Below, piece after piece: positions 20,402-31,834 of a DNA stretch of 64,000 nt. Each line of letters begins with the position of its first letter. The first letter of the stretch is position 1. The position numbers and the translations under genes were made by a program. Source of the DNA: Lampris incognitus (taxonomy: Eukaryota > Chordata > Actinopteri > Lampriformes > Lampridae); the NCBI RefSeq assembly GCF_029633865.1, contig NC_079211.1, positions 148,522,050 through 148,586,049 of the forward strand, in the 5' to 3' direction. Under the pieces are notes generated by a model. That model saw only the letters and a program-made list of their open reading frames with translations, did not search any database and was not told where the DNA came from.

Positions 20402-23400
20402 GTCCACATATGTGGACACTCGTTCTGAATTTCCGTAAAACACAATAAGGTCACCTTTGTGAAATAGAGTGAAAAACTCTTTATTTCCACCCTGAACTCA
20501 GCAGTTTTTTTCCTGACTGCTTTTGCGTGTATTAATAACATGCAAACATATTTTTGAACATGTTTTGAATATCAGAGTGCAAAAAACAAAATGAAAACAC
20601 AGCATTTTTGCCCCTTTTGGACAGTCACAGCTACAGTATGGCTCCTTTGAAATGCTGCAAACAGGTGCAGGAAGACATCATATGCCTGTAACCAAATATA
20701 AAACATTCAAAGCATTTTGCATTGTCACTGTTGCATCTATTAATACCACATAGGCTACAAACGTGTTTTTAACATGTTTTGAACATCATAGTGCAAAAAA
20801 AAAAGTTCTTTAGGAACATGTACACACCTATGTGTGAAAGGCTTTGTAACAGTTGCGATCGGCTTGCCAGCACAAGAACACTTTGCAGGTCACACAAGGC
20901 ACTCGGGTTCTTCCAGTGCAGCCTGCTGCTCTGCAGCGCGCTGCGTCCCTCAGGCTTATTATCTCTGGGAGATGTGCATTAGCCCTCCTGCGGACTGAGA
21001 CATGGGGCACTGCTGTCACTGGATGTTTTTTCCCTTGTTTCGAATTGTCTTCTTCCTCTGACAGTTCTGAAAGGTCCGCATCGTTTCCTTGACTGTGATG
21101 CTGGGCCAAGAGGGTCCTAGCCACTTCCATACGGAACTCAAGGAACTGCATGATGCTCTTCTTTGGTGCACCACATATTGTAAGGTCTTTGCGGTAGAGT
21201 AGCCAACTGTTGGCTAAAGCCAGATCCGTGAAGTGCACTAGCATCCACATTGTCCTCTTCTTAGTACGGGCGCTCATGCGATAGTAACTGATCATTCTAT
21301 CAACTAAATCAACTCCACCCATCTTGAGGTTGTACTCGCGGACAATGCTTCGTCGCGAGACAGACACATGTTTTCAATTTCTTGTCCCAGCGCTGGCAGG
21401 TGTCTTCAGGCTGTGTACCATGAACAACAGACATCATCAGTACTGGTTTGTCGTAATACCACTTCACTACACACAACTTTCCATCTGCAGTGGAAACTTC
21501 TGTTGAGGTACCTCTTCCTGCGTTTTTCATGGTTTTGTCAGTGGGTAACTTCTGCACTGCTGCAGCGACTCGGTTCTTCATTACTGTACCAGTCATGTAC
21601 AGCTCCTTCTTCATCATTTGTTCTGCACCTTGGATGCTTGTGAAGAACCGGTCACAATACACTTTTGTGCCACGATGCAGAGTTTGACACAGACGAGCCA
21701 TGACTAAGCTTCCCAAACCCGGACCCTCTGGTTCTTCGACCTGCTCAAGCAGTGCACCTGTACCTTGATACAGATCAAAGTCCAGCACAATGCCATCTGT
21801 TGTAGCGCAAACAAAGTTCCTTATGCCAACTGGGTTTGGCTTCATTGGCAGATACTGTCTGCACGGACAGGCTCCTGTGAAAGGAATCATCTGCTCATCG
21901 ACAGATACGCATTCAGGTCGAGTCTGAGACCTGCAGCCTTGCAGAATCCGATCCAGAAAAGGCCTCACCTTCCAGTATTTGTCACTCTTCCTCAGGTCTT
22001 CTGGGACATCATCATCAATTAGCACTTTTAGTGATTGCCTCAGTCTGAAGAATCTGTCACGCGTGAATCTGTGATGCAGTGAATGTCAAGGCTTTGGACC
22101 AATACATGCTGATTTTTGGGTATCGGACACAGGACATCAAAATACAGGCACCAAAAAAATGGTAAACTTCATGTACTGATGTGTTGAGTGGGTCCCCACT
22201 CCTAGACAGTGACATAGCATTAGAGCAATCTGAAATAGTTTTCATCAAACCTTTATCCATATACTGTTCAAAATAGTTTAGTGGGGTCCAGCCATTTCTG
22301 TCCTGCTCAGTTTCGTCCTCATGCTCAAACTCGGCAAGATTTGGCGTCAATGGAGTAGCCCTCCAGCGCATTCCACGTCCTGCACAACCAGAATCAGAAT
22401 AAAAATAGTACTTATTGCAAAGTAAGTTACACATTTACCCATGCAAGCAATTCACTGGGGTGTGTTGGTGCATAATATAGTTTAATCTGAGTGGACATTT
22501 ATATGAAATTTGAAGATTTACCCTCAAGGCGTGCCAAAATAAGAACAATTACCTTTATTGGACTGTCCCTGAGGGCTCGGTCCTGGTGTTGGCTCTTCCG
22601 GGCCATCATTTGAGCCATCAGCCTCACTCTGCTGAGTTTGACGGCGACGTCTGGGAGTGTGGGATCTGGCAACGTCATAGCCTGGACGACCTGTACCTGT
22701 CCCTGACTCTGTCAACAAGTGTTGTAAATTAGCATTTTGCTACAAACATTCAATGGTGCCATGTCTATACGTGTTCCTCCCAACCCTTCACCCAGCCCTG
22801 AAGCCCTAACTGCCTAAAATAAACAAAGATCCACTGGGTCTTGGCTAACATTTATTTTCACCACGGAGACGTTTACGTCCCCTGCTGTGCTCAGTGGGCT
22901 GAGGAATGGGGTCCTCGTCGTCACTACTGTCATCCTCACCGCTGCTGTGCTCCCGTGGTGGGGGTTGGTAAGCAGCATCCAGGATGGCGTCATCGTTGTC
23001 AGACAAGTTTTCCAAATCTGACTTGTCTCCACCAAGAGACTCAAGTAGCTCCATTGCTCTTTGCATAGAAAAACGCTCTGGAAATAAAATCATGACAAAA
23101 ATCAAATACAAATCAATGTAATTTATGTATGTATTTATTTATCTAATTGTTATTTATGTCACCGGGACAATGTACAGCTTTGTAGCTGCACCAGAGTTAG
23201 CTGTAAGCTAATTTACATGTGCACATTTTTACTAACATATTAACATTTTCATCCAAACTAAGTCCATCTGTACACATACGTGTACATCATGTTTAGCGGC
23301 ATACTAAATCGTTACTTTTAGTAATTACTGCCAAATTTGCATGTCATGGCAAACGTACAATGCTTTTATGCATATCTAAATTAGAATAAGCCGTGAAATA

Positions 23401-23605
23401 TGATTATCCTTCTTACCTTGTCGACGTTTGTGTTTTGAGTGGCCACGCGAAACTTCGCTTGTTGTACTCTTCTGACACCACTAGATGGCAGTGTAAGTGT
23501 CCACATACGTGGACACAAGGCCCCAGTTAAGCAGAATCAACGACTGTGGTAATATGGGCCAACATGTGATGTCCACGCACGTGGACGCCAGGTCTGACGA
23601 GTTAA
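20402..23605 (-). mobile_element. piggyBac-family element, unit B copy
   Basis: The transposase lies on the minus strand and a TTAA with a TIR-like end closes the right side at 23602-23605. Palindromes GTCCACATATGTGGAC (20402-20417), GTCCACATACGTGGAC (23499-23514) and GTCCACGCACGTGGAC (23571-23586) stand near both sides, as subterminal transposase sites would. A matching left TTAA terminus was not found, so the left boundary given is only the palindrome. Confidence 0.8.
20828..23095 (-). pseudogene. piggyBac transposase, broken, unit B
   Basis: Coding pieces N to C: an acidic exon-like start (about 23055-22845), a middle piece with splice-like ends (22718-22556), then 22434-22070, 22025-21309 and 21367-20828. 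All three catalytic aspartates are present (VSVDEQM, VYCDRFFTS, GGVDLVDRM), followed by a Cys-rich C-terminal finger (CRAAGC ... CVTCKVFLC). Two frameshifts are visible against unit A: a loss of about 5 bases near 22070 and of 2 bases near 21368. They differ from the unit A lesions, so the gene was probably better preserved when the unit duplicated. Confidence 0.88.
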
Positions 23606-24023
23606 AGATCATTTTAAAAGCCAAAAGTGTCCCAAATTGAAGAATGAGCCAAGTGTGTTGTGTTGGTAGTTGTTTAACTACTACGGGAGGGAAATCTGTC
23701 CCCGGCAGGTGGACATGTAGCTACGCCATCTTTTCATGTAATGCTGGCAGCACTCAGTGCTCCGCTCATTACACCGCCGTCCATCTTCTTCTCTGAAGAC
23801 ATTTCTTCTCTTCAGTGTTTGCACATCCTGCTGAAGACAAACAGGGGAGCCGTTTGTACGGCCTGCTGTGTTTATAGAGACGGGTGGCGGACGTAAGTGG
23901 GTCCCACAGGTAGGTGAACGTTGACTTAAACGTTTCAGTGCTGCACGCATGCGCGAAGGGATAAACCCACTAGCGATAGTCTTAGAGGGCGGCGCCTGTA
24001 CGAAATAGAACGTGACAGAAGCC

Positions 24024-24137
24024 GCCAATCATAAAGCCCCGCCCATGATTCCAACAAGTCTCGTCCAATCACGGAGCCCCACGTTGAAGGCAAGTAATAA
24101 AAGCGGAGCGGCCGCCGCGCCGCTGCACATTGACACG
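24024..24137 (+). promoter_or_regulatory. Promoter of coiled-coil gene, unit B
   Basis: CCAAT boxes near 24025 and 24065 and the TATA-like 'agtaataaaagc' near 24093 match unit A in sequence and spacing. The ATG is at 24138. Confidence 0.6.
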
Positions 24138-27100
24138 ATGGACGCAAGTGAGAAGAGAAGCAGCAGACACAGAGGTGGACGGGGAGAGAAGAAGAGCGAA
24201 GACCTTTCTCAGCGGCAACCGCGGCAAACCCAGAGAAGAAGAGCGGGTCCGCCCGGTGAGGCGCCGCAGGCTGAATGCCGCAGACGAGAAACAGGAGTCC
24301 GGCAGGGGGCGCTACAGCGAGGAGGCCCAGCCAGACAGGTAAGAAACGAGCTGAACCAAGCGAACCAAGTGTTCTTGTGAGTGACATGCGCAGTATTTAG
24401 TGTGGTAACACTGTGTGTGCCGCACAGCTGGTTCACATCTGCTGACTAGAACCAGCAAGACGCTCATTAGGGCCGTTTAGATTCTCACTTTAGTTGGTGT
24501 TGCCGAGGCAACGCTGGCCAGTCATTTTCCCGCCTCAAACACGTTACGACAAAATCTACCCAAAACGACCGTAGACGGTCAAAATGACGGCTGGTAATTT
24601 GCGCGTGATCGCGCGCGTCATGCCACTATTCATTAGGCGTGTTGGTCGGTCGCATCGTTTCCTTCGTGAAGTTCACTGCTCTGTCCTACACAATAGCGCC
24701 CTCCAGTGGACACAAATAGTCTAAACTTTTGATCATTTCCAACACGTCTGGTTACAGACGCCGTTTCAGACGCACCATGACAACCACCGACGCGCTGCAG
24801 CATTTACAGGCGTTGGACAGCGGCCATTTTAAATAGTTTGGAAAATAGTATTAAAGTTGTTAAACTGTTAATTTTGGTGCCAGTTAGTTTCAAAACAGAC
24901 ATACTAACATATGTACTGCATTAATATGTCAATCTTGACAGAATATAGAGTTTAAAAACTGCGGCGGTCGAAAGGACTGCCCACGGTCGTTCTAGTAGTT
25001 TTAAGTCCCGCTCGTTGTCTAGGACTGTTTCAATAGTTATTTTCTATTGTTTTGTTTTGACATTTCACCTTTTATAGGCCTTGTTACCTTTGTTAGAATA
25101 GCAGTGTGTTTTCCCATTTGTATTTCAGGTCATATTTTCACTTTCTCAGCTTTGCTATTCAAGTTCGACTATGTCTCTCTGAAGTTTAAATGGTCTGTTT
25201 CATGATACACTTCATCTGTGTGATATTAATATAAAGAAATTCCATTTACAAAGTTTCAAGGTATTTCAGTTCTACTTCCAGCTTTGGCAGTATATAATTT
25301 TTTCATTTCATATACAATTTAGTTTCAGAATTTCATATACGTGTTTTTCAACCCTGATCCTTCAGCTGATACGCTCCAGCTTTTCTTTTAGTAATGCACT
25401 TCAGCTCCCAATTCTGCCTGTAGGCGAATATGTTCCAGCTTCCAGTTAAGATTACAGCATATTCAGCTTCATTAGATACTGACTTAAGCTTCCAACTGCC
25501 ACTACTACACTTCAGCATGCATGATTTTTTCCCCAGCAATTTTCAGCATTATTTCAGCAATTTCCTTCAGCTTTCAGCATCCTTGTTTTACTTTTAAAAT
25601 TCAGCTGTTTTTGCAGCAATTGTCAGCATTGCTTCAGCAATTTCTTTCAGCTATCAGCATTCACATGCATTTTCTGCAGGATCTGCATTTTCTGGTTTTA
25701 TATGAGCTGTCAAGAAATGGACTCCACATAAATCAAAATTCAGTTTTTATTATTGGAACAAGTTGTGGAACATAAAAAATATAAATGTTGAAAGTAATCC
25801 CCAATCTTAAAGCTGTATAAAGTAATTAAAATAATGGAGGTAATTAAAAGCAAGTGCAGCGTTTCTATTATAGTTATAGGGTGGGTTACATAGAATTACC
25901 TGATGTCTTCCGTAGGGGTTTGGATTCATGTGATCTCAGTGTCATATTGACATGTCAGAAACTGCCATTCAAAGGAATGAGCTAATTATATATGAACTAA
26001 CTCATTTGAGTTAACTCTTTGGAGTCTTACAAGTACCCAAAAACTAACTCTTTAATGTTGACAAGTTTGTATTCTGAAGCAATGCGCACTCAATACATTT
26101 AGATTTCTTCAGTTGGCTGAAATCAGATTCCAGAAAAGTTTTAAGTAACCTCTACTTTTGTTTTACTCTATTTTGCAGTATGTTTATAGAGGGGAGCACG
26201 AAGACAACAGGAGGGAGAGATCCTCAACTGTTACGGAGGCAGACAAGAGGAGGAGAAACCATGTCAGGAAACCAGATGAAGTTGCTCTTCTGAAAAGCCG
26301 GGTGGAGGACTTGTCTACGCTCCTGAAGGAGCTCCAAAACAAGACCTTGCACTTGCAGAGGACTCTCAAAGAGAGGGAGGTCAGCCACAACAATTGGCAG
26401 AAAGAGAGGGAGTCTCTCCTCCAAGACAATAAGGAACTTGAGAAAATGAACAAGATGCTCAAAGAAGAGTCTCTTCTCAATGCTAAAATGTTGAAGGAAG
26501 CACTCTATGATAAGGAGACATGCCTTAAGACCTGTGAGAAGGAAAAAGAAGTTCTCCTCAAGGACCAAGACTCACTTCTGCAGCAGTTAAACTTCCTGCA
26601 AACAGAAGGGCTCCGTAAAGAGAAGGACTTTGAAAGAAGGCTCGCTGAAGAGAACGTGGAAGTGCAGATAGCGCTGAACAAGCGCTTCACCTTGGAGCTT
26701 TCACAACAGAAGGAGGAAAGTGAGCAAAGGATCACGGCTGTCCTCAGTCAAGTCGAGCAGGAGTTTAGGTGTAATCTTGAGCAGTGGCAGAAGGAGAAAG
26801 CTTGTATCCTAGAAGAGAACAAAGAGACTAAGCTGTTCCTGCTTCAGGCTCAAGAAGAAGTTCAGCTGCTAAAACAGAGCAAGGAGGAGGCAGAGCTGAA
26901 ATGGACTGCTCTTCTTAGCCTGAAGGAGGAGCCCTCGCAGGTCCCAGGTACCGACTCGCTGGCCCCAACAACAAAGGCACACAAGAGTCGGAAGGACAAG
27001 GAGTCAGCAAAGAAAGAGAAGAAGGAGCAGAAACTGTTGGCCAATAGAGAGAAGCAGGAGAAGAAAATACGGTTTGAGAAGGAGAAAGAAGGCAAGAAGA

Positions 27101-27171
27101 TGCCCAAGAAACCGAAGAACTTCTTTCTTTCTTTCTTTACCAAGAAAATAAGGGTTTTTTCAAATAGTTAA
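24138..27171 (+). CDS. Two-exon coiled-coil protein gene, unit B (397 aa predicted)
   Basis: Exons are 24138-24338 and 26179-27171, with the same donor (CAG|gtaaga), acceptor (ttttgcag|TAT) and phase 0 junction as in unit A. Exon 1 is identical to unit A over all 201 bases. Exon 2 differs at about 27 positions and lacks the 12-residue duplication. The predicted protein is basic at the N-terminus, coiled-coil through most of its length, and ends in a Lys-rich tail with FFLSFF and RVFSNS. By eye about 20 changes alter the protein and about 7 do not, so purifying selection on exon 2 is not evident. Family unknown. Confidence 0.6.
24339..26178 (+). other. Intron of coiled-coil gene, unit B
   Basis: The intron is 1.84 kb, shorter than in unit A by loss of the duplicated AT-rich part and CA run (junction near 25190), but with extra sequence at about 25300-25430. 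No gene is seen inside. Confidence 0.55.
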
Positions 27172-27184
27172 TTCGTATGTAGTT

Positions 27185-27830
27185 TCAATCTGTTTAGAGG
27201 TCTAGTGTAAATAGTTCTAGTGTTAAAAGCTCTAGTGTTGAGCATTGTTACTGTTAAGAGTTCTACTGTTAAGATTTTTCATGTTAAGAGCTTGTGTAAA
27301 TAGTTCTAGTGTTAAAAGCTCTACTGTTGAGCATTGTTACTGTTGAGTTCTACTGTTAAGATTTTTCATGTTAAGAGTTCTAGTGTAAATAGTTCTAGTG
27401 TTAAAAGCTCTAGTGTTGAGCATTGTTACTGTTAAGAGTTCTACTGTTAAGATTTTTCATGTTAAGAGTTTTAGTGTAAATAGTTCTAGTGTTGAGCATT
27501 GTTACTGTTAAGATTTTTCATGTTAAGAGTTCTAGTGTAAATAGTTCAAGTGTTAAAAGCTCTAGTGTTGAGCATTGTTACTGTTAAGGGTTCTAGCGTT
27601 AAGATTTTCCATGTTAAGAGTTCTAGTGTAAATAGTTCTAGTGTTAAAAGCTCTAGTGTTGAGCATTGTTACTGTTAAGAGTTCTACTGTTAAGATTTTT
27701 CATGTTAAGAGTTCTAGTGTTAAAAGCTCTAGTGTTGAGCGTTGTTACTGTTAAGGGTTCTAGCGTTAAGATTTTTTCATGTTAAGAGTTCTAGTGTTAA
27801 GATTTTCCGTGTTGAGTTTTCGTGTTGATA
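27185..27830 (+). repeat. Minisatellite after the coiled-coil gene, unit B
   Basis: Six or more imperfect units of about 90 bp built from 'gttaagagttctagtgt' and 'ctctagtgttgagcattgtt' pieces. It begins about 14 bases after the stop codon. Confidence 0.85.
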
Positions 27831-27898
27831 GGGTAGTAAACTTGCGGCGGGAGGTGATTGACATGAGACGTGGCTCCTTAATGAAGTGATTGCTTGCA

Positions 27899-28806
27899 GC
27901 CGCGCAACTAGACTGGCGGAGACGCAAGTTAGAAGAGAGGGCTAAGCAGTCCCTCGGGGTTGCTGGAGAGAGCTGACTTGGTTGGTTTGCGAATACACTC
28001 ATTGGGGGGAGGCGGCGTTCGCAGTTTATAGTATTGCCGGCGCTGAAGACAGAAAGGTAGGGGAGCTGTTCCAGATCAGGAGGGGAGGCTAGTTGCCTCC
28101 TTTAGTTAGAGAGGGTCGGGAACGCTTAGGAGTGTTTCCGCGGACCTCCGCTCTCCAGCCCGGGTTCCAGTGGTCGGCACTTCGCCGCCGCCCGCTGCCT
28201 GTACCGCCGACTGAACGCGATTGTTTCCCCGGCTGTCGGACGGTGCCAATAAAGCTCAGACCCTGGGGGAGGGTCTCGCTAGCCGAGCGAGCTGAGTTTT
28301 AACTCTTGCTATTTCCCTATTCCTGTTGTACTAGGTTTTATATATGGATTCACTGGTGAGGTTTATTGTGCCGGCTTTTTACAGAGGAGCAGAGGGCTAG
28401 TGGGCGGCTCAAGTTACCCGGGTGGTGGGGACGTTTACTGTCTTATTTGCAGTGTCTGAGCAGGCGTTATAGCCCCCGTTTGCTCCTTGGGTGGAGGTGT
28501 AGGCTAGTGTTTCATCCCTCGTGTGCAGTGTCTCCAGCGGGCGGAGCGTAAAGGGTGGGGTGTTTGCATCCATGCGTGCCGTGCCTGATCTTAAAGTGTG
28601 CCCTATTCCATGTGCGTGGTTTGTACTACAGTGAACAGACTTTACTTACCTGTGAGTAGTCGCCGGTCCTCAGGCCTATCTGTTCAACTCTGTATGCCTT
28701 TTAATATAATTTGTGATGAAATAAAGGTTTACCTACTTTTCCATATTCCTCGACTGGTGTTGTAGGTCTTTTAGGTCTCTGACAAAGCCCATATCGGGCT
28801 TGTTTA
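27899..28806 (+). repeat. Partial third copy of the tandem unit (leader only)
   Basis: About 900 bases match the starts of units A (1-905) and B (14825-15730) at high identity. Homology stops just before the TA target site of the Tc1-like element at 28815. Sequence beyond that element (from 30037) does not resume the unit, so this is the right edge of the array. Confidence 0.85.
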
Positions 28807-28814
28807 TTCACATA

Positions 28815-30034
28815 CACTCACTGGCCACTTTATTAGGTACACCTTGCTAGTACCGGGTTGGACCCCCTTTTGCCTTCAGAACTGCCTTAATCCTTCGTGG
28901 CATAGATTCAACAAGGTACTGGAAACATTCCTCAGAGAGTTTGGTCCATATTGACATGATAGCATCACACAGTTGCTGCAGATTTGTCGGCTGCACATCC
29001 ATGATGCGAATCTCCCGGTCCACCACATCCCAAAGGTGCTCTATTGGATTGAGATTTGGTGACTGTGGAGGCCATTTGAGTACAGTGAACTCATTGTCAT
29101 GTTCAAGAAACCAGTCTGAGATGATTCGAGCTTTATGACATGGCGCATTGTCCTGCTGGAAGTAGCCATCAGAAGATGGGAACACTGTGGTCATAAAGGG
29201 ATGGACATGGTCAGCAACAATACTCAGGTAGGCTGTGGCGTTGACACGATGCTCAATTGGTACTAAGGGGCCCAAAGTGTGCCAAGAAAATATCCCCCAC
29301 ACCATTACACCACCACCACCAGCCTGAACCGTTGATACAAGGCAGGATGGATCCATGCTTTCATGTTGTTGACGCCAAATTCTGACCCTACCATCCGAAT
29401 GCAGCAGCAGAAATCGAGACTCATCAGACCAGGCAACGTTTTTCCAATCTTATATTGTCCAATTTTGGTGAGCCTGTGCGAATTGTAGCCTCAGTTTCCT
29501 GTTCTTAGCTGACAGGAGTGGCACCCGGTGTGGTCTTCTGCTGCTGTAGCCCATCTGCCTCAAGGTTCGACGTGCTGTGCGTTCAGAGATGCTCTTCTGC
29601 ATACCTCGTTTGTAATGAGTGGTTATTTGAGTTACTGTTGCCTTTCTATCAGCTCGAACCAGTCTGGCCATTCTCCTCTGACCTCTGGCATCAACAAGGC
29701 ATTTTCGCCCACAGAACTGCCGCTCACTGGATATTTTCTCTTTTTCGGACCATTCTCTGTAAACCCTAGAGATGGTTGTGCGTTAAGATCCCAGTAGATC
29801 AGCAGTTTCTGAAATGCTCAGACCAGCCCGTCTGGCACCAACAACCATGCCACGTTCAAAGTCACTTAAATCACCTTTCTTCCCCATTCTGATGCTCGGT
29901 TTGAACTGCAGCAGATCGTCTTGACCATGTCTACATGCCTAAATGCATTGAGTTGCTGCCATGTGATTGGCTGATTAGAAATGTGCGTTAACGAGCAGTT
30001 GGACGGGTGTGCCTAATAAAGTGGCCGGTGAGTG
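28815..30034 (-). mobile_element. Tc1-like DNA transposon with TA duplication
   Basis: Inverted ends read CACTCACTGGCCACTTTATT on the left and the near-identical complement on the right. TA dinucleotides flank it at 28813-28814 and 30035-30036. The length (1220 bp) fits an autonomous-size Tc1 family member. This end sequence is very common in fish genomes. Confidence 0.95.
28847..29900 (-). pseudogene. Tc1-like transposase, frameshifted
   Basis: The N-terminal helix-turn-helix part begins near 29885 and is broken by a stop near 29790. A second stretch (29671-29450) has the second HTH (SISERTARRTLRQMGY). The catalytic part (29356-28847) has DNAPCHKA and PNLNPIEHLWD, giving the second D and the terminal D/E of the DDE/D triad. 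At least two frame breaks make it inactive. Confidence 0.9.
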
Positions 30035-30040
30035 TATGTT

Positions 30041-30350
30041 ACAGAAAGTAGAGGTTTGTTACAGTAAGGAGAGTAATGTTACAGGAAAAAGTTGGCCCAT
30101 CAGGTGACGGGGGGCTCAGGCGGTGGTTCCAGTTGGGTTCCCGCCTGGAAAGTAAGACATCCAGGTGGCCTCCTCCTGGGTGGGGTGATGCCTTCTCAGT
30201 ACCAGCATGTCCCAGACAGGAAATAGGAGGATTAACTTCAACATAATGTGCTGCTACTGGATAATTCTTGTTTTTGCATCTAACAGTGCGTCTACGTTCA
30301 TCAGTACGAGTTTTCGGTGCTCGACTCGTCTTTGCAACATGTCTTACCAC
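30041..30350 (-). mobile_element. GIY-YIG retroelement C-terminal fragment
   Basis: On the minus strand a short frame reads KTSRAPKTRTDERRR, CKNKNYPVAAHYVEVN and a degraded RGG...LLSRRE...W...L pattern. This matches the order of conserved residues downstream of the YIG motif in GIY-YIG nucleases of Penelope-type elements. The GIY part is not visible. The assignment is by motif order only. Confidence 0.45.
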
Positions 30351-31830
30351 CAGGACGAGTGATGAGGTGAAGGACCGAGTTAGTGTGGCATGAAATAAAC
30401 GCCTCTTACAGGGACCTCTTTACCTGGCTGAGGGTGTTCAGACCTGGTACAAGGGTTGACAAGCATCTTCTCAGTGGTGTATCCAAAGAACGGCCTCTGA
30501 TGAGACATAAAGACCTCCTCAGTCAGTACCAGGCCAGGCTGCTCCAGCCCATCCTCGAGGCCACCAGCGGCCGCTGTAGTGATTGTAGTCAGTGTAGTTA
30601 TGCTTACCGATGTTAGAAGTAGAAACACTGCATCACAACAGTGTAATACAATGAAGACAACCACAGCAAGACAAAATAGAGCATCGTGGATCTGCTGCTG
30701 GATAAGGTGCTAGTGTCCTGTTGATCTATCGAGGGCCTGGTTCAACCCTGCAGTTTCACCCATTTCTCATAGCGTCATGACAACTATTATACTAACACTA
30801 AATTATGTGCAACATGTGCAACCCGTTAAAAGAATAAAGAATCAGAAACAGTTATTTTAAGGAGCTCCTTTTTTTAAGAGGTTTTAAGAGCGGCGGCCTT
30901 CACCCCGACCAAAGAGTCTCAAAGAGAAGATTGAAGAGAAGGTTTTAGATGAACCACTGATGCAAACAGCAGATCTAATGTGAGCACCGCCCCCCCCCTT
31001 GCCTAATGAAACTCATTCATGAACCTCCTCCATCAGGAAGTCATTGGTTGTAGTTCTTTTCAGTGCGACGTTTCCATGGCGAACACAACAAACCCTCCCG
31101 TTAACTCCCGTGAAACCGCCTGCTGGACGCTCACACAGGACGGCAGCGTGTGTGTGTGTGTGTGTGTGGGTGGGGGTAGTGTGCAGTCCTTTTCATGTAA
31201 CCCACATCAGCGTTAGAAAGCTTAAAGATGTTTATTTTCAACTTTGTGATGTAGCTGCAGACGCGAGGATGCCCATCTCTTCCGGAGCAGCAGGCCGGGT
31301 GGACGTGGGGGTAGACACGTCCGTAACGTGGACGCCGGATGGAGCGAGGAGGAGGGAAACCAAACCCGTCACCAGGAACCACGACTCGTACCTGAGGCGG
31401 TGGGTAAACCTCTGCCTGTAACCTGTGTACAGATGACGGTGTGATGTAGGCCTAGCTTCCGGGGCGCCGTGTGAGATGCGAAACCTGCAGCGCCTCACAG
31501 CTTCTGTGGTCTACCTGTGTGTAAGACTCTAGCTTGACAGCCGTAGTACTAAATGTGTCATGAGTCTGCATTTCTCTGCCTTGTTTCGGTGTGACTCACA
31601 CTTAATAAGGGCCCCGTATCATTATAGTTCTGTAACTGGTATAAACATGTACATACTACACTCAGCACATACACAGTACCCTTCTCACCTTCACCTTAAG
31701 AAACTGTTCTCTTCTGCAGAACAGCCTCGTATTTACAGCTTCACTGCCACTACTACTACCACTACTACGACTACCACTACTAATACTACTACTACTACCA
31801 CTACTACTACTACCACTACTTTCGGCTGCT
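30351..31830. other. Intergenic stretch without a supported gene
   Basis: It contains a GT run (31148-31168) and an imperfect ACT trinucleotide array (31741-31822). Open frames here are short and begin at non-ATG codons or lie in the repeats. Confidence 0.5.
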
Positions 31831-31834
31831 CCCG

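Larger units (their letters stand above)
14825..27898 (+). repeat. Tandem unit B (13.1 kb) of the same array
   Basis: This is the second complete copy of the unit. It lacks the solo LTR and the copia element of unit A, so it preserves both empty target sites. It carries a second Penelope-like element (17808-19156) and about 1.7 kb (19157-20840) missing from A. The A junction lies between 'gctttgtgaag' and 'gctttgtaacag', which share a short microhomology, so a deletion in A is as likely as an insertion in B. Confidence 0.9.

Noticed and set aside
1-28806. Giant LTR element with the 0.9-kb leader as LTR
   Set aside because: The leader lacks TG...CA ends, no gag-pol lies between copies except the separate nested copia with its own LTRs, and homology between units extends far beyond the leader.
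1-28806. Teratorn-like fusion of piggyBac with a herpesvirus genome
   Set aside because: A piggyBac is present, but no herpesvirus-type gene is seen; the rest of the unit is repeats and one coiled-coil gene.
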